Of a DNA stretch of 64,000 bases, positions 45,320-57,155 are shown in pieces. This DNA is from Chloranthus sessilifolius (taxonomy: Eukaryota; Streptophyta; Magnoliopsida; Chloranthales; Chloranthaceae). The stretch is taken from the NCBI GenBank assembly GCA_021018995.1, contig CM037598.1, forward strand, positions 50,855,185-50,919,184, written 5' to 3'. The notes beneath the pieces are model-generated. The model saw nothing but the letters and a program-made list of their open reading frames with translations. It was not told where the DNA came from and made no database searches. Positions within the stretch are counted from its first letter, which is position 1, and each line of letters opens with the position of its first letter. A program made the position numbers and the translations under genes.

Positions 45320-45648
45320 TTCAACAGGAGATCACTTATTAGATATGGCTTTAAGCTGTCTCCAATAACATCATATCACTTATTGGAGACGGTCAAAAGT
45401 CGTCTCCAATAACAAGAGATGACTTATTAGAGACGACTTTAAGGTGTCTCCAACATATCTTTGGAAACGGCTTATGGCCGTCTCCAATAACCTTCACTAT
45501 TAGAGACGACTCCCATTTGGTCTCCAAAGACAACGGAGACGGGACTATTTGAGACTACATGGAAGCCGTCTCCAATACTATTGGAGACGGCTTACACACC
45601 TTTGGAGATGGCCAAAAGCTGTCTCCAATAAACACATTTTTTGTAGTG
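45320..45648. repeat. CACTA right subterminal repeats and terminus
   Basis: At least ten GGAGACGG / CCGTCTCC motifs, mostly as close inverted pairs (for example GGAGACGGTCAAAAGTCGTC), ending in CATTTTTTGTAGTG. They mirror the left end. Confidence 0.88.
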
Positions 45649-45651
45649 TGA

Positions 45652-45901
45652 GGTTTCCATAATGATCCACCTGACCACGGTGCCCCAAAAAACTAGCATG
45701 ATTGTGATACAGGTTTTCGAAATTGGTATCAGAATCGTGATCTTCCATCTCACAATCTCCGTAATCCTGCTCCGTTAGACGCTGGGTTAACTCTGCAACT
45801 TGCCTCTGTAAATCCTCAATCATCACATCCTGAACATTTCTAGCATGGTGTGGGACTTCTACATTCAGAACCTATCCATGACAAAAACGACCACCAGCCA
45901 T
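45652..45901 (-). pseudogene. Unit A gag N-terminal region, beyond the CACTA (fossil)
   Basis: Minus-strand stretch VMIEDLQRQVAELTQRLTEQ is a probable coiled coil at the start of gag, the same as in unit C at 54507-54716. It is followed on the left, across the CACTA, by the gag core at 22736-23003. Confidence 0.8.
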
Positions 45902-45938
45902 GAGAACTGATGAAATCTCACCCCAGTAAGATGTTGAA

Positions 45939-45950
45939 GCTTTGATACCA
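45939..45950 (-). other. Primer binding site, tRNA-iMet type (unit A)
   Basis: Minus strand TGGTATCAAAGC, one base from the consensus TGGTATCAGAGC, two bases inside LTR 2. Confidence 0.82.
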
Positions 45951-45952
45951 AT

Positions 45953-46593
45953 TGAAGCCGAACAGAATAGCGATTATTCTGAAGGCTAGCTTTAACTGAT
46001 AATTCACAGGGAAGAACACAAGAGAATCATCAAAAAAAAAAACACAGAGAAACACCTCTGATGTTCCATTCAAAAGTATTCAATCAATCAACCACCAAAA
46101 ATAGCCCACATGCCGAGCTTTATAGCAAAAAATTGTCATTGTCAGAATTTTACCAAAAATAGAGAAATCCCAATAAGCATGACAAAATAAAATATGTAAT
46201 AAAACAAATATCTACTAAAAATTCAGCCCAAAATTGGGTTCAAAATCCCATCCTAAACAATAAATGAAATATTACCATAAAAGGAAAGAAATAACTAAAA
46301 CTACGGATTCAGAAGGGAAAATAGTGGATTTTTACCTAAAAAAAAATCCTTCAAAATGTATCCATGGCGTGTGCACCACGAAGAGCTTTCCAAAATTGGG
46401 TCATTTGCGCGATTCTGATAGGCGTAGCCAAAGTAAAGGTAAAAATACCGAAACGCACCCAAAACTGCCCTAATTAGGAAAAGATCTCGATTACCTGCCT
46501 TCTTTGCGCTGATCAGCCAACTCAAGGTATCTCAATGCCAACTGTGTAGAATTTGACAACTCAAAATCATCTTACTCGGATCCTCCTACTTCA
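45953..46593 (-). repeat. LTR 2, shared by units A and B
   Basis: 641 bases. Its left side faces a primer site (5' LTR of unit A) and its right side faces the 3' end of unit B's integrase (3' LTR of unit B). Confidence 0.85.
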
Positions 46594-49500
46594 ATCGCCC
46601 AGGGTGGGAAAGAACTCGTCCTCGAGTTCACAAGAGCTTCATCGGAATCCACAAAACTAGGAGTCAGGTGCTTCACATTGAAGACATTAGAAGTCCACAA
46701 ATGATAAGGGAGGTATAGTCTGTAGTCGTTATCATTGATCTTCTGAAAGATCTCACAAGGTCCCATCTTCAGCTCCTTAAGCTTATTATACTCTCCAATA
46801 GGAAAACGAACGCGAGTTATTACGATCCAAACAAAATCATCAACATCAAAAAGTACCCGATGACAGTGACTGTCGGCCTGAACCTTGTACTTGGTATTAC
46901 TCTCCTGAATGGATAGCTTCACCTACTCATGGATACCTCAAAGAGGTTCCGTCATCTCATCTGCCTTGTGACTTAAATGACCCACATGTGGAATAGGGGC
47001 TAAGTCTAGTACCCCGGATGGATTCTGACCACAAGCAACCTCCTCAGTCCTGTGGTTTTGTTCTTCGACTTGTTATAGGAAAATTTTGCTTGAGGTAATG
47101 CCAAATCCCACTGCTTCAGCTTAGTTCCTGCCAGACTCCTCAAAAGGTTCCCCAAACTGCGGTTCACCATCTTAGTCTGACCATCTGTTAGGGGGTGGTA
47201 GGAGCTACTAAAATTCAACTTCGTTCCCAGTTTCTCCCATAAACTCCTCCAGAAATGACTCATGAACTTGGAGTCACAATCTGGAATAATGGATCGGGGA
47301 ACACCGTGTAAATGCATAATCTCCGTGAAGTAAAGATGGGCGATCCGAGAGACATCCATTGTTTTTCTACAGGCGACAAAATGGACCATCTTGGAAAACC
47401 TGTCAACCACAACTAAAATAGAATCCAAGGCTCGTTGGGTATGAGGTAAGCCCAACACTAAGTCCATACTGACATCAAACCAAGGGCCTTCTAGTACTGG
47501 TAGAGGTGTATATAGGCTCGCATTAGTGAGGACTCCCTTGGAAGGTTGACAATCATAATGACGCATCAAATTATGAGCCACGCCATAGGACAATTTGGGA
47601 CAATAATAGTTGGAAGAGATCAAAGCCAACGACCTATCTCGCCCAAAGTGACCCTTGTTATGAAGTTCACTAATAATTTGTTGTCGTAGTGAACAAATCG
47701 GAATGCACAACTATAATCCACGAAACAGATAACCATCATTCAAAATAAAATCATGTAGTAGACCATCAGTTATCTCCTGAAATATCCTCCCAAAGGAAGG
47801 ATCTACCCCATACATTGCAGAGAAAACCTCAAATCCTGCAACGCTAGTGCTCAAGGTGGTGAGGAGTGATGAACGAAGGTTCAATACATCTGTGACATGG
47901 TTTAGACTCCATGTTTGGTGCCTCAACATAAATGTGAACTCCTACAAGTACGCCACCCACTTGACATGCCGTCTACTCATCTTGTGTTGGCCATTGATGT
48001 ACTTCAAGGCCTCATGATCAGTGATAAGAATGAACTCTTTGTGTACTATGTAGTGACGCCAATGTGTCAGGGTCTGAACTATGACATAAAACTCTAGGTC
48101 ATAGGTGAAATAATTCTTTGATCCTGATAACTTCTCAGTAAAAAAAGATATTAGACACCCCTCCTGACCCAGGACATCCCCAATGCCAACCACAAATGTA
48201 TCACAGTTTACCTCAAACACCTTTTCAAAATTAGGAAGTGCCAAAACTGGTGCCTCGGTCATCTTCTGCTTGACCAATTGAAAACTGGCCTCTGCCTCCT
48301 CGGACCATTAGAAATCACGTCCCTTGAGGCACTCTATGATATAAGCAATCAGAGTGCTGAAGTTTTTGATGAAATGACGCTAGAAGGATGCCAATCCATG
48401 GAAACTTCTGACATTGGGCAAGGTCTTCGGTGTGGGCCACGCCAAGACTGCATCTATCTTCGACTGATATTCATGAACACCATCAGTAGACACAACAAGA
48501 CAAAGAAAAGTTACAGAATTAGTGAAGAAAGAGCACTTCTTCTGATTGACGAACAAGCGCTCCATCTTTAATATATCAAAAAAAGCATGAAGGGGATCAA
48601 AATGGGACGCCCAAGTTGGGCTATGGATGAGGATGTTGTCGAAGTAAACTACAACAAATTTTCCCATGAAAGGTAAGAAAACCTGATGCATAAATCTCAT
48701 AAAGGTGTTGGGTGCATTGGACAGTCCAAAAGGCATGACCATCAACTCATACAATCCATGCTACTTCTTAAATGTTGTCTTCCACTCATCTCCAGGCTTT
48801 ATTCTGATCTGGAGGTATCTGCTTTTATGGACAAATTTTTAGAAGACCTTAAATCCGGACATCTGATCTAACATATCATCCAGATGGGGGGTAGAGAACT
48901 TGTATTTCACTGTGATCCTGTTGATTGTTCTGCTATCAAAACACATATCCCAAGAGCCATCTTTTTTTGGCACCAGTAAAGCAGGGACTGCACATGGGCT
49001 CATACTCTCTTGGGTGTAACCCCTCTCCAACAACTGTACCACCTATCACTGCAACTCTTTCGATTCCTTGGGACTGAGGTGATACGAAGGTCGATTAGGT
49101 AAACTGGACCTCGGGAAATGGGCGATTTGATGTTGAATATCCCTCATAGGCGGCCCTGAAGGAAGATCTTTTGGCATCAGGTTAGAGAACTCTGCTAGCA
49201 GCTCCTGCACCTCTTCTAGTAAGTCTGAAACCACGTCTGCTGCATTACTCCCACAAGGTAATAGAGCATAGACCATGTCTTCATGCTCAATCTCAGTGAA
49301 AAACTTAGTCCTAGAAAGCAGGTTGGTATTATTGGCTACGAACGAGGTGGTTCCTTCCCAACGAGGTGCCAACACAACCCTCTTCCCTTTGATGCTACGA
49401 GAATATTTATTTTTCCGCCCATCATGAATAATACTGGGATCATACTTCCAAGGTCTGCCTAACAATACATGACAAACATCCATAGGTATAAAATCACACC

Positions 49501-50403
49501 AAGCATTATCAAAATATTTTCTGCTGATCGAAAAAGACACTAGGCATCACCTATCTACAGGTACCTCACTGTCGTTATTCAGCCATGAAAATTTATACCG
49601 CTTGGGATGATGGTCTGTCTTCAACTGTAATTTTTGGACAACCTCTTCAGACACTACATTCTCACAACTGCCACTATCAATATTGGTTCTCAACCAATCA
49701 CCCTCTGAATTGGCTTTGGGAGTCAATAGACTCTTACGAACGACCAGAGTCTCATGGCCATCGCCATACAACACACCTCCATCTTCTTCTTCGTCATACA
49801 CAGGCTCTCCAATATTCTCAGCTTCGTCTACCATGCCTTCCTCAATCAGGAGATTTTTGCCTTTCTGAGTAGCAGGCTTCCTGCACTCAGTCGCTTTATG
49901 TCCCTATTCACCACATTTGAAACATCTAATATTTGAGTTAGAATTACCCTGCAGTGGGTGTTGGGCAGGACAAGATTCTTGAGGGTAAACTGGTCAACTG
50001 CTTTGACCTTTTCTGATCATTGGCTTCCTATTTTGTTGTTTTTCCACCATAAGTGCTTGCTGGTATGCTTTAAAAATGGTCCACAATGAGTTTAGGCTAA
50101 GGATAACCTAGAGGGGCTGTTGTAATCCCCCCAAATACCCTGCCACCATATGCTCTTCCGCCTTTGATAAATCATTCCAGGCTATCAATTGATAGAACTT
50201 CTTCGTATAATCATCAACTGATCTCATGCTTTGCCTCAATGAATGAAGTCATTGAAACAATGTTTGAGTGTAGCTGAAAGGAAGGAAGGTAGGCCTCACC
50301 TTGCCTACCTCGTGACTGCCTCAACTGCTCCCACCATGCAAATGGTTTGCCTTTGAGTTTGATGGCGAATAGTTTCACTTTGACACGACTTGGGACTTCC
50401 TGT
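46594..50403 (-). pseudogene. Unit B interior: integrase, RNase H, RT, protease, partial gag (fossil)
   Basis: Integrase at about 46594-47720 (HFGRDRSLALISSNYYCPKL, NRSLGNLLRSLAGT, FNVKHLTPSFVDSD), RNase H and RT at 47750-49050 ([29 protein letters not shown]), protease-like part at 49050-49840, gag zinc-knuckle part and some core to 50403. The gag N-terminus, leader and most of the 5' LTR are missing. The end of the integrase region reads VDSDEALVNSRTSSF without a recognisable chromodomain. Roughly ten breaks in all. Confidence 0.83.
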
Positions 50404-50512
50404 TCTCGATTACCTACCATCTTTGCGCTGATTTGCCAACTCAAGGTATCTCAATGCCGACAACATAGAATCTGACAACTTAGCATCGTCTGACTCAGAT
50501 CTTCCTGCTTCA
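50404..50512 (-). repeat. LTR remnant between units B and C
   Basis: About 109 bases matching the last part of the LTR (contains GATTACCTACCATCTTTGCG). Left of it, unit B's gag stops abruptly. One deletion removed the rest of gag, the leader and the other LTR part. Confidence 0.8.
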
Positions 50513-53500
50513 GTCGCCTAGGGTTGGAAATAGCTCATCCTCAAGTTCACAAGAGCATCATCGGAATCCACAAAACAAAGAGTCAGGTTCTTCACATTGA
50601 AGACATCAGAAGTCCACAATTGACAGCGAAGGGGTAGTCTATAGGCATTATCATTGATCTTTTGGAGGATCTCATAGGGACCAATCTTCCACTCCTTAAG
50701 CTTATTATACTCTCCAATAGGAAAATGATCATGAGTTAATACGGCCCAAATAAAATAACCAACATCAAAAAGAACCTGACGACGGTGACTGTTCGCCTGA
50801 ACCTTGTACTTGGCATTACTCTCCTGAATGGCTAGCATCACCTGCTCATGGATACCCCAAAGATGCTTCATCATCTCATCTGCCTTGTGACTCAAATGAC
50901 CCACACGTGGAATAGGGGCTAAGTGCAGTACCCTGAATGGAATTTGACCATAGACAACCTCAAATGGGCTTAGTCCTATGGTTATGTTCTTTGACCTGTT
51001 ATATGAAAATTCTGCTTGAGGTAATCCCAAATCCCACTGCTTTAGCTTCGTTCCTGCCAGGCTCCTCAAAAGGTTCCCCAAACTGTAGTTCACCACCTCG
51101 GTCTAACCATCTATCAGGGGGTGGTAGGCGCAGCTAAAATTCAACTTCGTTCCCAGTTTCTCCCATAAACTCCTCCAAAAATGACTCATGAACTTGTTGT
51201 CACGATCTGAAGTAATGGATCGGGGAACACCATGTAAACACATTATCTCCATGAAGTAATGATGGGCGAACTGAGAGGCGTCCATTATTTTCCTAAAGGC
51301 GAAAAAATGGGCCATCTTGGAAAAACTGTCAACCACAACCAAAATAGAATCGAAGGCTCCTAGGGTATGAGGTAAACCCAACATAAAGTCAATACTGACA
51401 TCAAACCAAGGGCTTTCTGTTATTGGTAGAGGTATATATAGGCCTGCATTAGTGAGGACGCCCTTGGAATGTTGACAAACATAATAGTGCACCACATAAT
51501 GAGCCACGTCACTGGACAATTTGGGCCAATAATAGTTGGAAGAGATCAAAGCCAACGTCTTATCTCACCCAAGTGACCCTCATTATGAAGCTCACTAATA
51601 ATTAGCTGCCTTAGCGAACAATTCGTAACGCACAACTGTAATCCACGAAACAGATAACCATCATGCAAAATATAATAATGTCATAGAAAATTAGTTACCA
51701 CTTGAAATATCCTACCAAAGGAAGGATTTGCCCCATACATCGCAGAGAAAACCTCAAATTCGGCAACGCTAGTGCTCATAGTGGTGAGGAGGGATGAACG
51801 ACAACTCAGTGCATCTGTGACACAATTTAGACCCCCTGCTTGGGATCTCAACACAAATGTGAACTCCTGTAAGTACGCCACCCACTTGGCATGCCTTCTA
51901 CTCAGCTTGTGTTGACCATTGATGTACTTCAAGGCCTCATGATCAGTGACAAGAATGAACTCTTCGTGTACTAGGTAGTGACGCCAATGCGTCAAGGTCT
52001 AAACTATGGCATAAAACTCTAGGTCATAGGTGGAATAATTCTTCTATGATCTTGATAGCTTCTCACTGAAAAAAGATATTGGACGCCCCTCCTGACTCAG
52101 GACACCTCCAATGCCAACCCCAGATGCATCCCAGTATACTTTAATCACCTTTTCAAAATCAGGAACTACCAAAACTGGTGCCTCAGTCATCTTCTGCTTG
52201 ACCAATTGAAAACTAGCTTCTGCCTCGAAACACTGGAAATCACGTCCCTTGAGGCACTATGTGATAGGAGTAATTAGAGTGCTGAAGTTTTTGATGAACC
52301 GACGATAGAAAGACACCAATCCATGGAAACTTTTGACATCGTGCAAGGTCTTTGGATAGGGCCACGCCAAGACCGCATCTATCTTTGACTGATTTGCATG
52401 AACACCATTAGTAGACACAACAAAACCAAGAAAAGTTATAGAACTAGTGAAGAAAAGAACACTTCTTCTGATTGATTAACAGGTGCTCCATCCTCAACAT
52501 ATCAAAAATAGCACGGAGGTGATCAAAATGGGACACCTAAGTCGGGCAATGAATGAGGATGTCGTCGAAGTAAACTACAATGAATTTTCTCATGAAAGTC
52601 ACAAAACTTGATGCAAAAATCTCATAAAGGTGTTAGGCGCATTGGACAGTCCAAAAGGCATGACCATCCACTCATACAACCCATACTGCGTCTTAAATTT
52701 TGTCTTCCACTCATGTCCATGCCGTATTCTGACCTGGTGGTATCCGCTTTTATGGTCTATTTTTAAGAAGACCTTAGAACCGGACAACTGATCTAACATA
52801 TCATCCAAACGGGGGATAGCGAACCTATATTTCACTGTGATCCTGTTAATTGTTATGATATCAACACACATATGCGAAGAACCATCATATTTTTGCACTA
52901 GTAGAGCAGGGACTGCACAGGGGCTCTTACTCTCATGGATGTAACCCCTCCCTAACAACTCTACCACCTATTGTTGCAACTATGCAGATTCCTTGGGATT
53001 GAGGTGATATGCCAGTCGATTAGGTAAACTGGACCCCAGAATAAGGTCGATTTGATATTGAACATCTCTCATAGGCAGCAACCCCGAAGGAAGATCTTCT
53101 AGCATTAGGTCAGAGAACTCTGCTAGCAACTACTGCACCTCTTTTGGTAAGTCCACAACCATGTTTGCTGCACAGAAGGTAATAGAGGATAGACCAGGTC
53201 TTCACGCTCAATCTCAGTGAAAGACCTAGACCTAGAAAGTAGGTTAGTATTATTGGATACCAATGAGGTGGTTCCTTCCCGACGAGGTGCCAACACAACC
53301 GTCTTCCCTTTGATGCTAAGAGAATATATATTTTTCTGCCCATCATGCATAACACTACGATCATATTGCCAAAGTCTGCCTAACAATACGTGACAAACAT
53401 CTATTGATACCACATCACACCAAGCATTATCAAAATATTTTTTGCCAATTGAAAAAGACACTAGGCATCGCCTATCTACAGTTACCTCACTGCCTTTATT

Positions 53501-54767
53501 CAACCACGAAAATTTATATTGCATGGGATGATGGTCTGTCTTCAACTGTAAGTTCTGGACAGCCAATGATCATCATGCAAACTTTATCTGCAACTGTGCA
53601 GGTCGTGTGGAAAGTATTGGTTCCCAACCAATCGTCTTCTGAATCAACTTTGGGAGTCAGTAGACTCTTACGAATGACCAGAGTCTGATGGCCATCGCCA
53701 TACAGCACACCTCCATCTTCATCTTTGTCATACGCAGGCTCTCCATTATTCTCAACTCTGTCTACCACAACTTCCTCAATCAGGAGATTTTTGCCTTTCC
53801 AAGTTGCAGGCTGCTTGCACTCAGTCACTTTATGTCCCTATTCACCATGTTTGAAACATCTAATATTTCAGTTAGAATGACCCTGCGGTGGCTATTGGGC
53901 AGGACGGAATTCTTGAGGGCAAACTGGTCGACTGCTTTGATCATTTCTGATCATTGGCCTCCTGTTCTATTTTTCCACCAAAAGTGCATGCTGGTATGCT
54001 TTAGAAATGATCCACAACGAATGTAGGCTGTGGACATCCTGCAGGGGCTGTCATACTCCCACCAAATACCGTGCTACCATCTACTCTTCCGTCTTTGATA
54101 AATCATTCCGGGCTATCAATTAATAGAACTCCTCTGTATAATCATCAACTAATCTCATGCCTTGCCTCAACGAATGAAGTCACTGAAAGAATATTTGAGT
54201 GTAGCCGAAAGGAAGGAAGTGCCCCTTCATCTTGTTCATCTTCTTCCAACTAGTGATCTTGTCCTTGCCCTACCTATCTCGTGGCCGCCTCAACTGCTCC
54301 CACCATGCAGATGCTCTGCCTTTGAGTTTGATGGTGACCAGTTTTACTTTGACATGATCTAAGACTTCCTTATACTCAAAAATACGCTCTACCTCATTCA
54401 ACCAATCAATGAATCCTTCAGCCTCTAACGTACCAAAGAACTCGGGCAGTTCCACTTTGAAACCGAGGTATCCATAATGATCCTCCCAACCACGGTGCCC
54501 CCAAAATCAAGCATGGTTGTGATACGGGTTTTCAAAACTGGTATCGGAATCATGATCATCCATCTCACGATCTTTGAAATCCTGCTCCGTTAGACGTCGG
54601 GTTAACTCTGCAACTTGCCTCTGTAAATCCTCAATCATCACATCCTGAATGTTACGATCACGGTATGGGACTTCCTCATTCAGAACATGTTCGTGACGAC
54701 CACGACCACTAGCCATGGGAACTAATGAAATCTCACCCCCGAAAAATGTTGAAGCTTTGATACCAAC
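50513..54767 (-). pseudogene. Unit C interior: integrase, RNase H, RT, protease, gag (fossil)
   Basis: Integrase at about 50513-51600 (SILVVVDSFSKMAHFFAF, HLAPIPRVGHLSHKADEM), RNase H about 51650-52300, RT about 52300-53000 ([37 protein letters not shown]), protease-like part about 53100-53830, gag 53830-54716 (coiled coil, EFFGTLEAEGFIDWLNEVER, zinc-knuckle region). It is the most complete unit in order but broken, with roughly ten breaks. It gives the undisturbed gag site for the CACTA insertion at about 54460. Confidence 0.84.
54754..54765 (-). other. Primer binding site, tRNA-iMet type (unit C)
   Basis: Minus strand TGGTATCAAAGC, as in unit A; two bases inside LTR 3. Confidence 0.82.
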
Positions 54768-55409
54768 TGAAGCCGAACAGAATAGCGATTATTCTGAAGG
54801 TTAGCTTCAACTGATAATTCATAGGGAAGAACACAAGAGAATCGCCCCAAAAAAAAAACCCAGAGAAACACCACTGATGTTCAATTCAAAATTATCCAAT
54901 CAATCAACCACCAAAATCAGCCCCATAAGTTGGGCTTTATAGCTAAAAATCGTCATTATCATAATTTCGCCAAAAATAGCAAAATCCCAATAAGCATGCC
55001 AAAATAAAATACGTAATAAAAGAAATATCTACTAAAAATATGGCCCGAAATCGGGTTCAGAATCACATCCTAAATGATAAAGGAAATATTACCATAAAAG
55101 GATGAAATAACTAAAACTACAGTTTCAAAAGGGAAAGTAGTGGATTTTGACCTAAAACAAAATCCTACCAAAGGTAGCCATGATGTGTGCATCGTGAAGA
55201 GCTTTCCGAAATGGGGTAATTTTTGAGATTCTAATAGTCGTAGCCAAAGTAATGGCCAAAATACTGAAACGCACCCAAAACTGCCCCAATTAGGAAATGA
55301 TCTCGATTACCTGCCATCTTTGCGCTGATCTTCCAACTAAAGGTATCTCAATGCGAACAATGTAGAATCTGACAACTCAGCATTGTCTGACTCGGATCCT
55401 CCCACATCA
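54768..55409 (-). repeat. LTR 3 (5' LTR of unit C)
   Basis: 642 bases, TGAAGCC to CACATCA, followed by TCGAT (55410-55414), the likely target duplicate of the whole array. Confidence 0.85.
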
Positions 55410-55414
55410 TCGAT

Positions 55415-55667
55415 CGATAGATTTCTGGTATCATCCGTTTGAATTCAAAACAATTTAGAGTACAGAGGTTCGACTCTATACAAAATCGATAGATCGATAT
55501 TAAAGTGTTGACCGATCGATGCAACACGGTAAGGGATTTTGAAACAAGGCTTTGTGTGCCTTTGTTATGTTTTTAAATTAATAAGGTACTCAAGTACCCT
55601 TGTATGTGTAGAAAAATAATCATGCATCCTTCAGTATATAATATATTATTAAATATATAATATAAGG
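55415..55667. other. Right flank of the array, probable rest of the Tekay-type LTR
   Basis: ATCGAT-rich sequence like 18180-18350. No LTR edge is seen before the MULE begins. Confidence 0.4.
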
Positions 55668-56134
55668 GAAATTTGCCTGGTCGACCCTGTCAGATACACC
55701 TTTCCCACCAAGGACCCTATATTTTCACCTTTACCCAAACCGACTAGCTCGAAGCCGAGTCGACACTTAGGAGAATAAAAAGTCCAAATTACCGCCTTCT
55801 ATGACTTTCTTTAACCCACGAATATATCCCCTTTTTCTTCATTTTAATCTGCTAGAGTTAGTAAGAAGTTAGAGGTGGCGAAGGCGACGATGTCTTCTAC
55901 CTTAGTTAGATCTGCTACTCGGAGGAAGAAAACAAAGGCTTGGGAAAAGAAGCCCCTACTTTTTGTCATTGGGAGTTGAAGATCCTGCAATTTGCCATTG
56001 TGACGCGAGGTATGTTCAGATCATCTAGTGTAAACTCCATTTTAAGTTTATTAGGGTCTCATAATGGTGCAGTATAAGAAATATAATTTTATTTTAGGAA
56101 ATTTATTTTATTGGGTAAATATTTTAAAATAGTC

Positions 56135-56335
56135 GATAACGACTGTAAATACAACTGATATCGACTGTTTATACAATCAATATTGACTATTTATACGATC
56201 GTTATCGATTGTTTATACAGTAAATATCAATTGTGTATAAGTCATTATCGACTGTTTCAACAATCCATAACAATTGTACAAATAGTCAATATCGACTATA
56301 TAAATAGTCGATATCGATTATGTATATAATCGTTA
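56135..56335. repeat. Degenerate 20-30 base tandem repeats (ATCGACTGTTTATAC)
   Basis: About eight units of the form TATCGACTGTTTATACAATC, in both direct and partly inverted form (GTCGATA/TATCGAC). They lie between the putative first exon and the main frame of the MULE gene, that is, in an intron. Confidence 0.8.
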
Positions 56336-56463
56336 TGCTAACAATTTGTCATTCCTCCTTTATGTCATTAGTCTTATGACCCCTTCCTTCTTAAACAGGC
56401 GATGTCTGAGGTGGAATTCCTCTTCTCTGTCACTACGATGGCCTTCTTGTAAACGATGATGGC

Positions 56464-57021
56464 TTGTATGAAAGTGGCCGGCGGAGGATTATTACCATTT
56501 CGACGGGTATTTCTTATGAACGATTCATAAGGCAAATGTCCGCTGTCAGCTTTGTAAGGGCAGATGAAATAATTTCTATAAAGTTCTCTATGAAGATAGT
56601 AAATACCGTTGTGGTTGCCAACATTTTGGACTCGGATGATTTGGCCACCCTATTTTCAATTTATAAAACTAGGTTGGACATTATAAAGGTATTCATCATT
56701 AAAGAACCATCCTCCTTTCGAGTCGAAGCTGAACAAGTTCCACTTTGCGGGACTGATTTTGTGAGTAACCATTCCTTTCAGCCATGTAAGTTTGAGGAGG
56801 ATGGACCTATATATGATACCGTTCGGTTAGGCGATGATGGTGATTTTAAGGCGAACATGTCGGCTAGGAAAGTAACTATTGATTTAAATGATGCTCTTGT
56901 TGAATTATATTCTACCATTCCATCAATGGGTGTTACAGAAGGATCTCAACCCCATGTCCATACATATGAGCACTCCATCGGTGAAGGGCCTAGTCAACCA
57001 TGTCAGAAACCATTCTGTTAA
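56464..57021 (+). pseudogene. MULE transposase, N-terminal domain
   Basis: A 185-codon frame. ESGRRRIITISTGISYERFI and the DDLATLF segment match the N-terminal domain of plant MURA-like transposases (family pattern Y.GG..R.I.V..G.SY..F, then I..DDDV..F). In intact proteins this is followed by a zinc-binding MuDR domain. The region near residues 145-185 has repeated HSIGEGPSQP/HSVKGLVN words, showing that a short unit was amplified here. The next domains lie in a different frame. Confidence 0.75.
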
Positions 57022-57155
57022 GGGCCTAGTAAACTACATCAGAACCCCTTCGGTGAAGAAGGATCTAGTCAACCACCTTAGAACACCGCTAGTGAAGAGA
57101 ACGTAAAGATTATGATGGCAAACAGGATAGGTTTATAAAAGAGGATCCAAAAATC

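Larger units (their letters stand above)
23007..45648 (+). mobile_element. 22.6 kb CACTA element carrying host gene fragments (Pack-CACTA)
   Basis: Left terminus CACTACAAAAAAAATG and right terminus CATTTTTTGTAGTG form inverted repeats; TGA is duplicated on both sides (23004-23006 and 45649-45651), the 3-base duplicate typical of CACTA elements. Both ends carry dense GGAGACGG / CCGTCTCC subterminal repeats. I found no TNP2-type transposase or TNPA, so it should be non-autonomous. Inside are fragments of UXS, BRM, a poly(A)-binding protein, ribophorin I and a PTI1-like kinase, all on the plus strand. It also holds secondary insertions (solo LTR, LARD, LINE, SINE, MITEs); without the solo LTR and the LARD it is about 11.3 kb. 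Known parallels are soybean Tgm-Express1 and morning glory Tpn1. Confidence 0.88.
18358..55409 (-). mobile_element. Tandem array of three chromovirus-type Ty3/gypsy units with shared LTRs
   Basis: Reading left to right: LTR 1 (18358-19004), interior A (19005-45952, interrupted by a CACTA), LTR 2 (45953-46593), interior B (46594-50403), LTR remnant (50404-50512), interior C (50513-54767), LTR 3 (54768-55409). All are on the minus strand. The primer site matches tRNA-iMet. RT motifs ([23 protein letters not shown]) and integrase motifs fit a chromovirus-like plant lineage; Reina or Galadriel type is my best guess because the LTRs are only about 645 bases. Alternating LTRs and interiors with one outer target duplicate point to unequal recombination between copies. 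Confidence 0.8.

Noticed and set aside
46594-46760. Chromodomain at the integrase end of unit B
   Set aside because: The integrase tail ends shortly after FNVKHLTP with an acidic stretch; I could not see the aromatic cage pattern, so chromodomain presence is not claimed.
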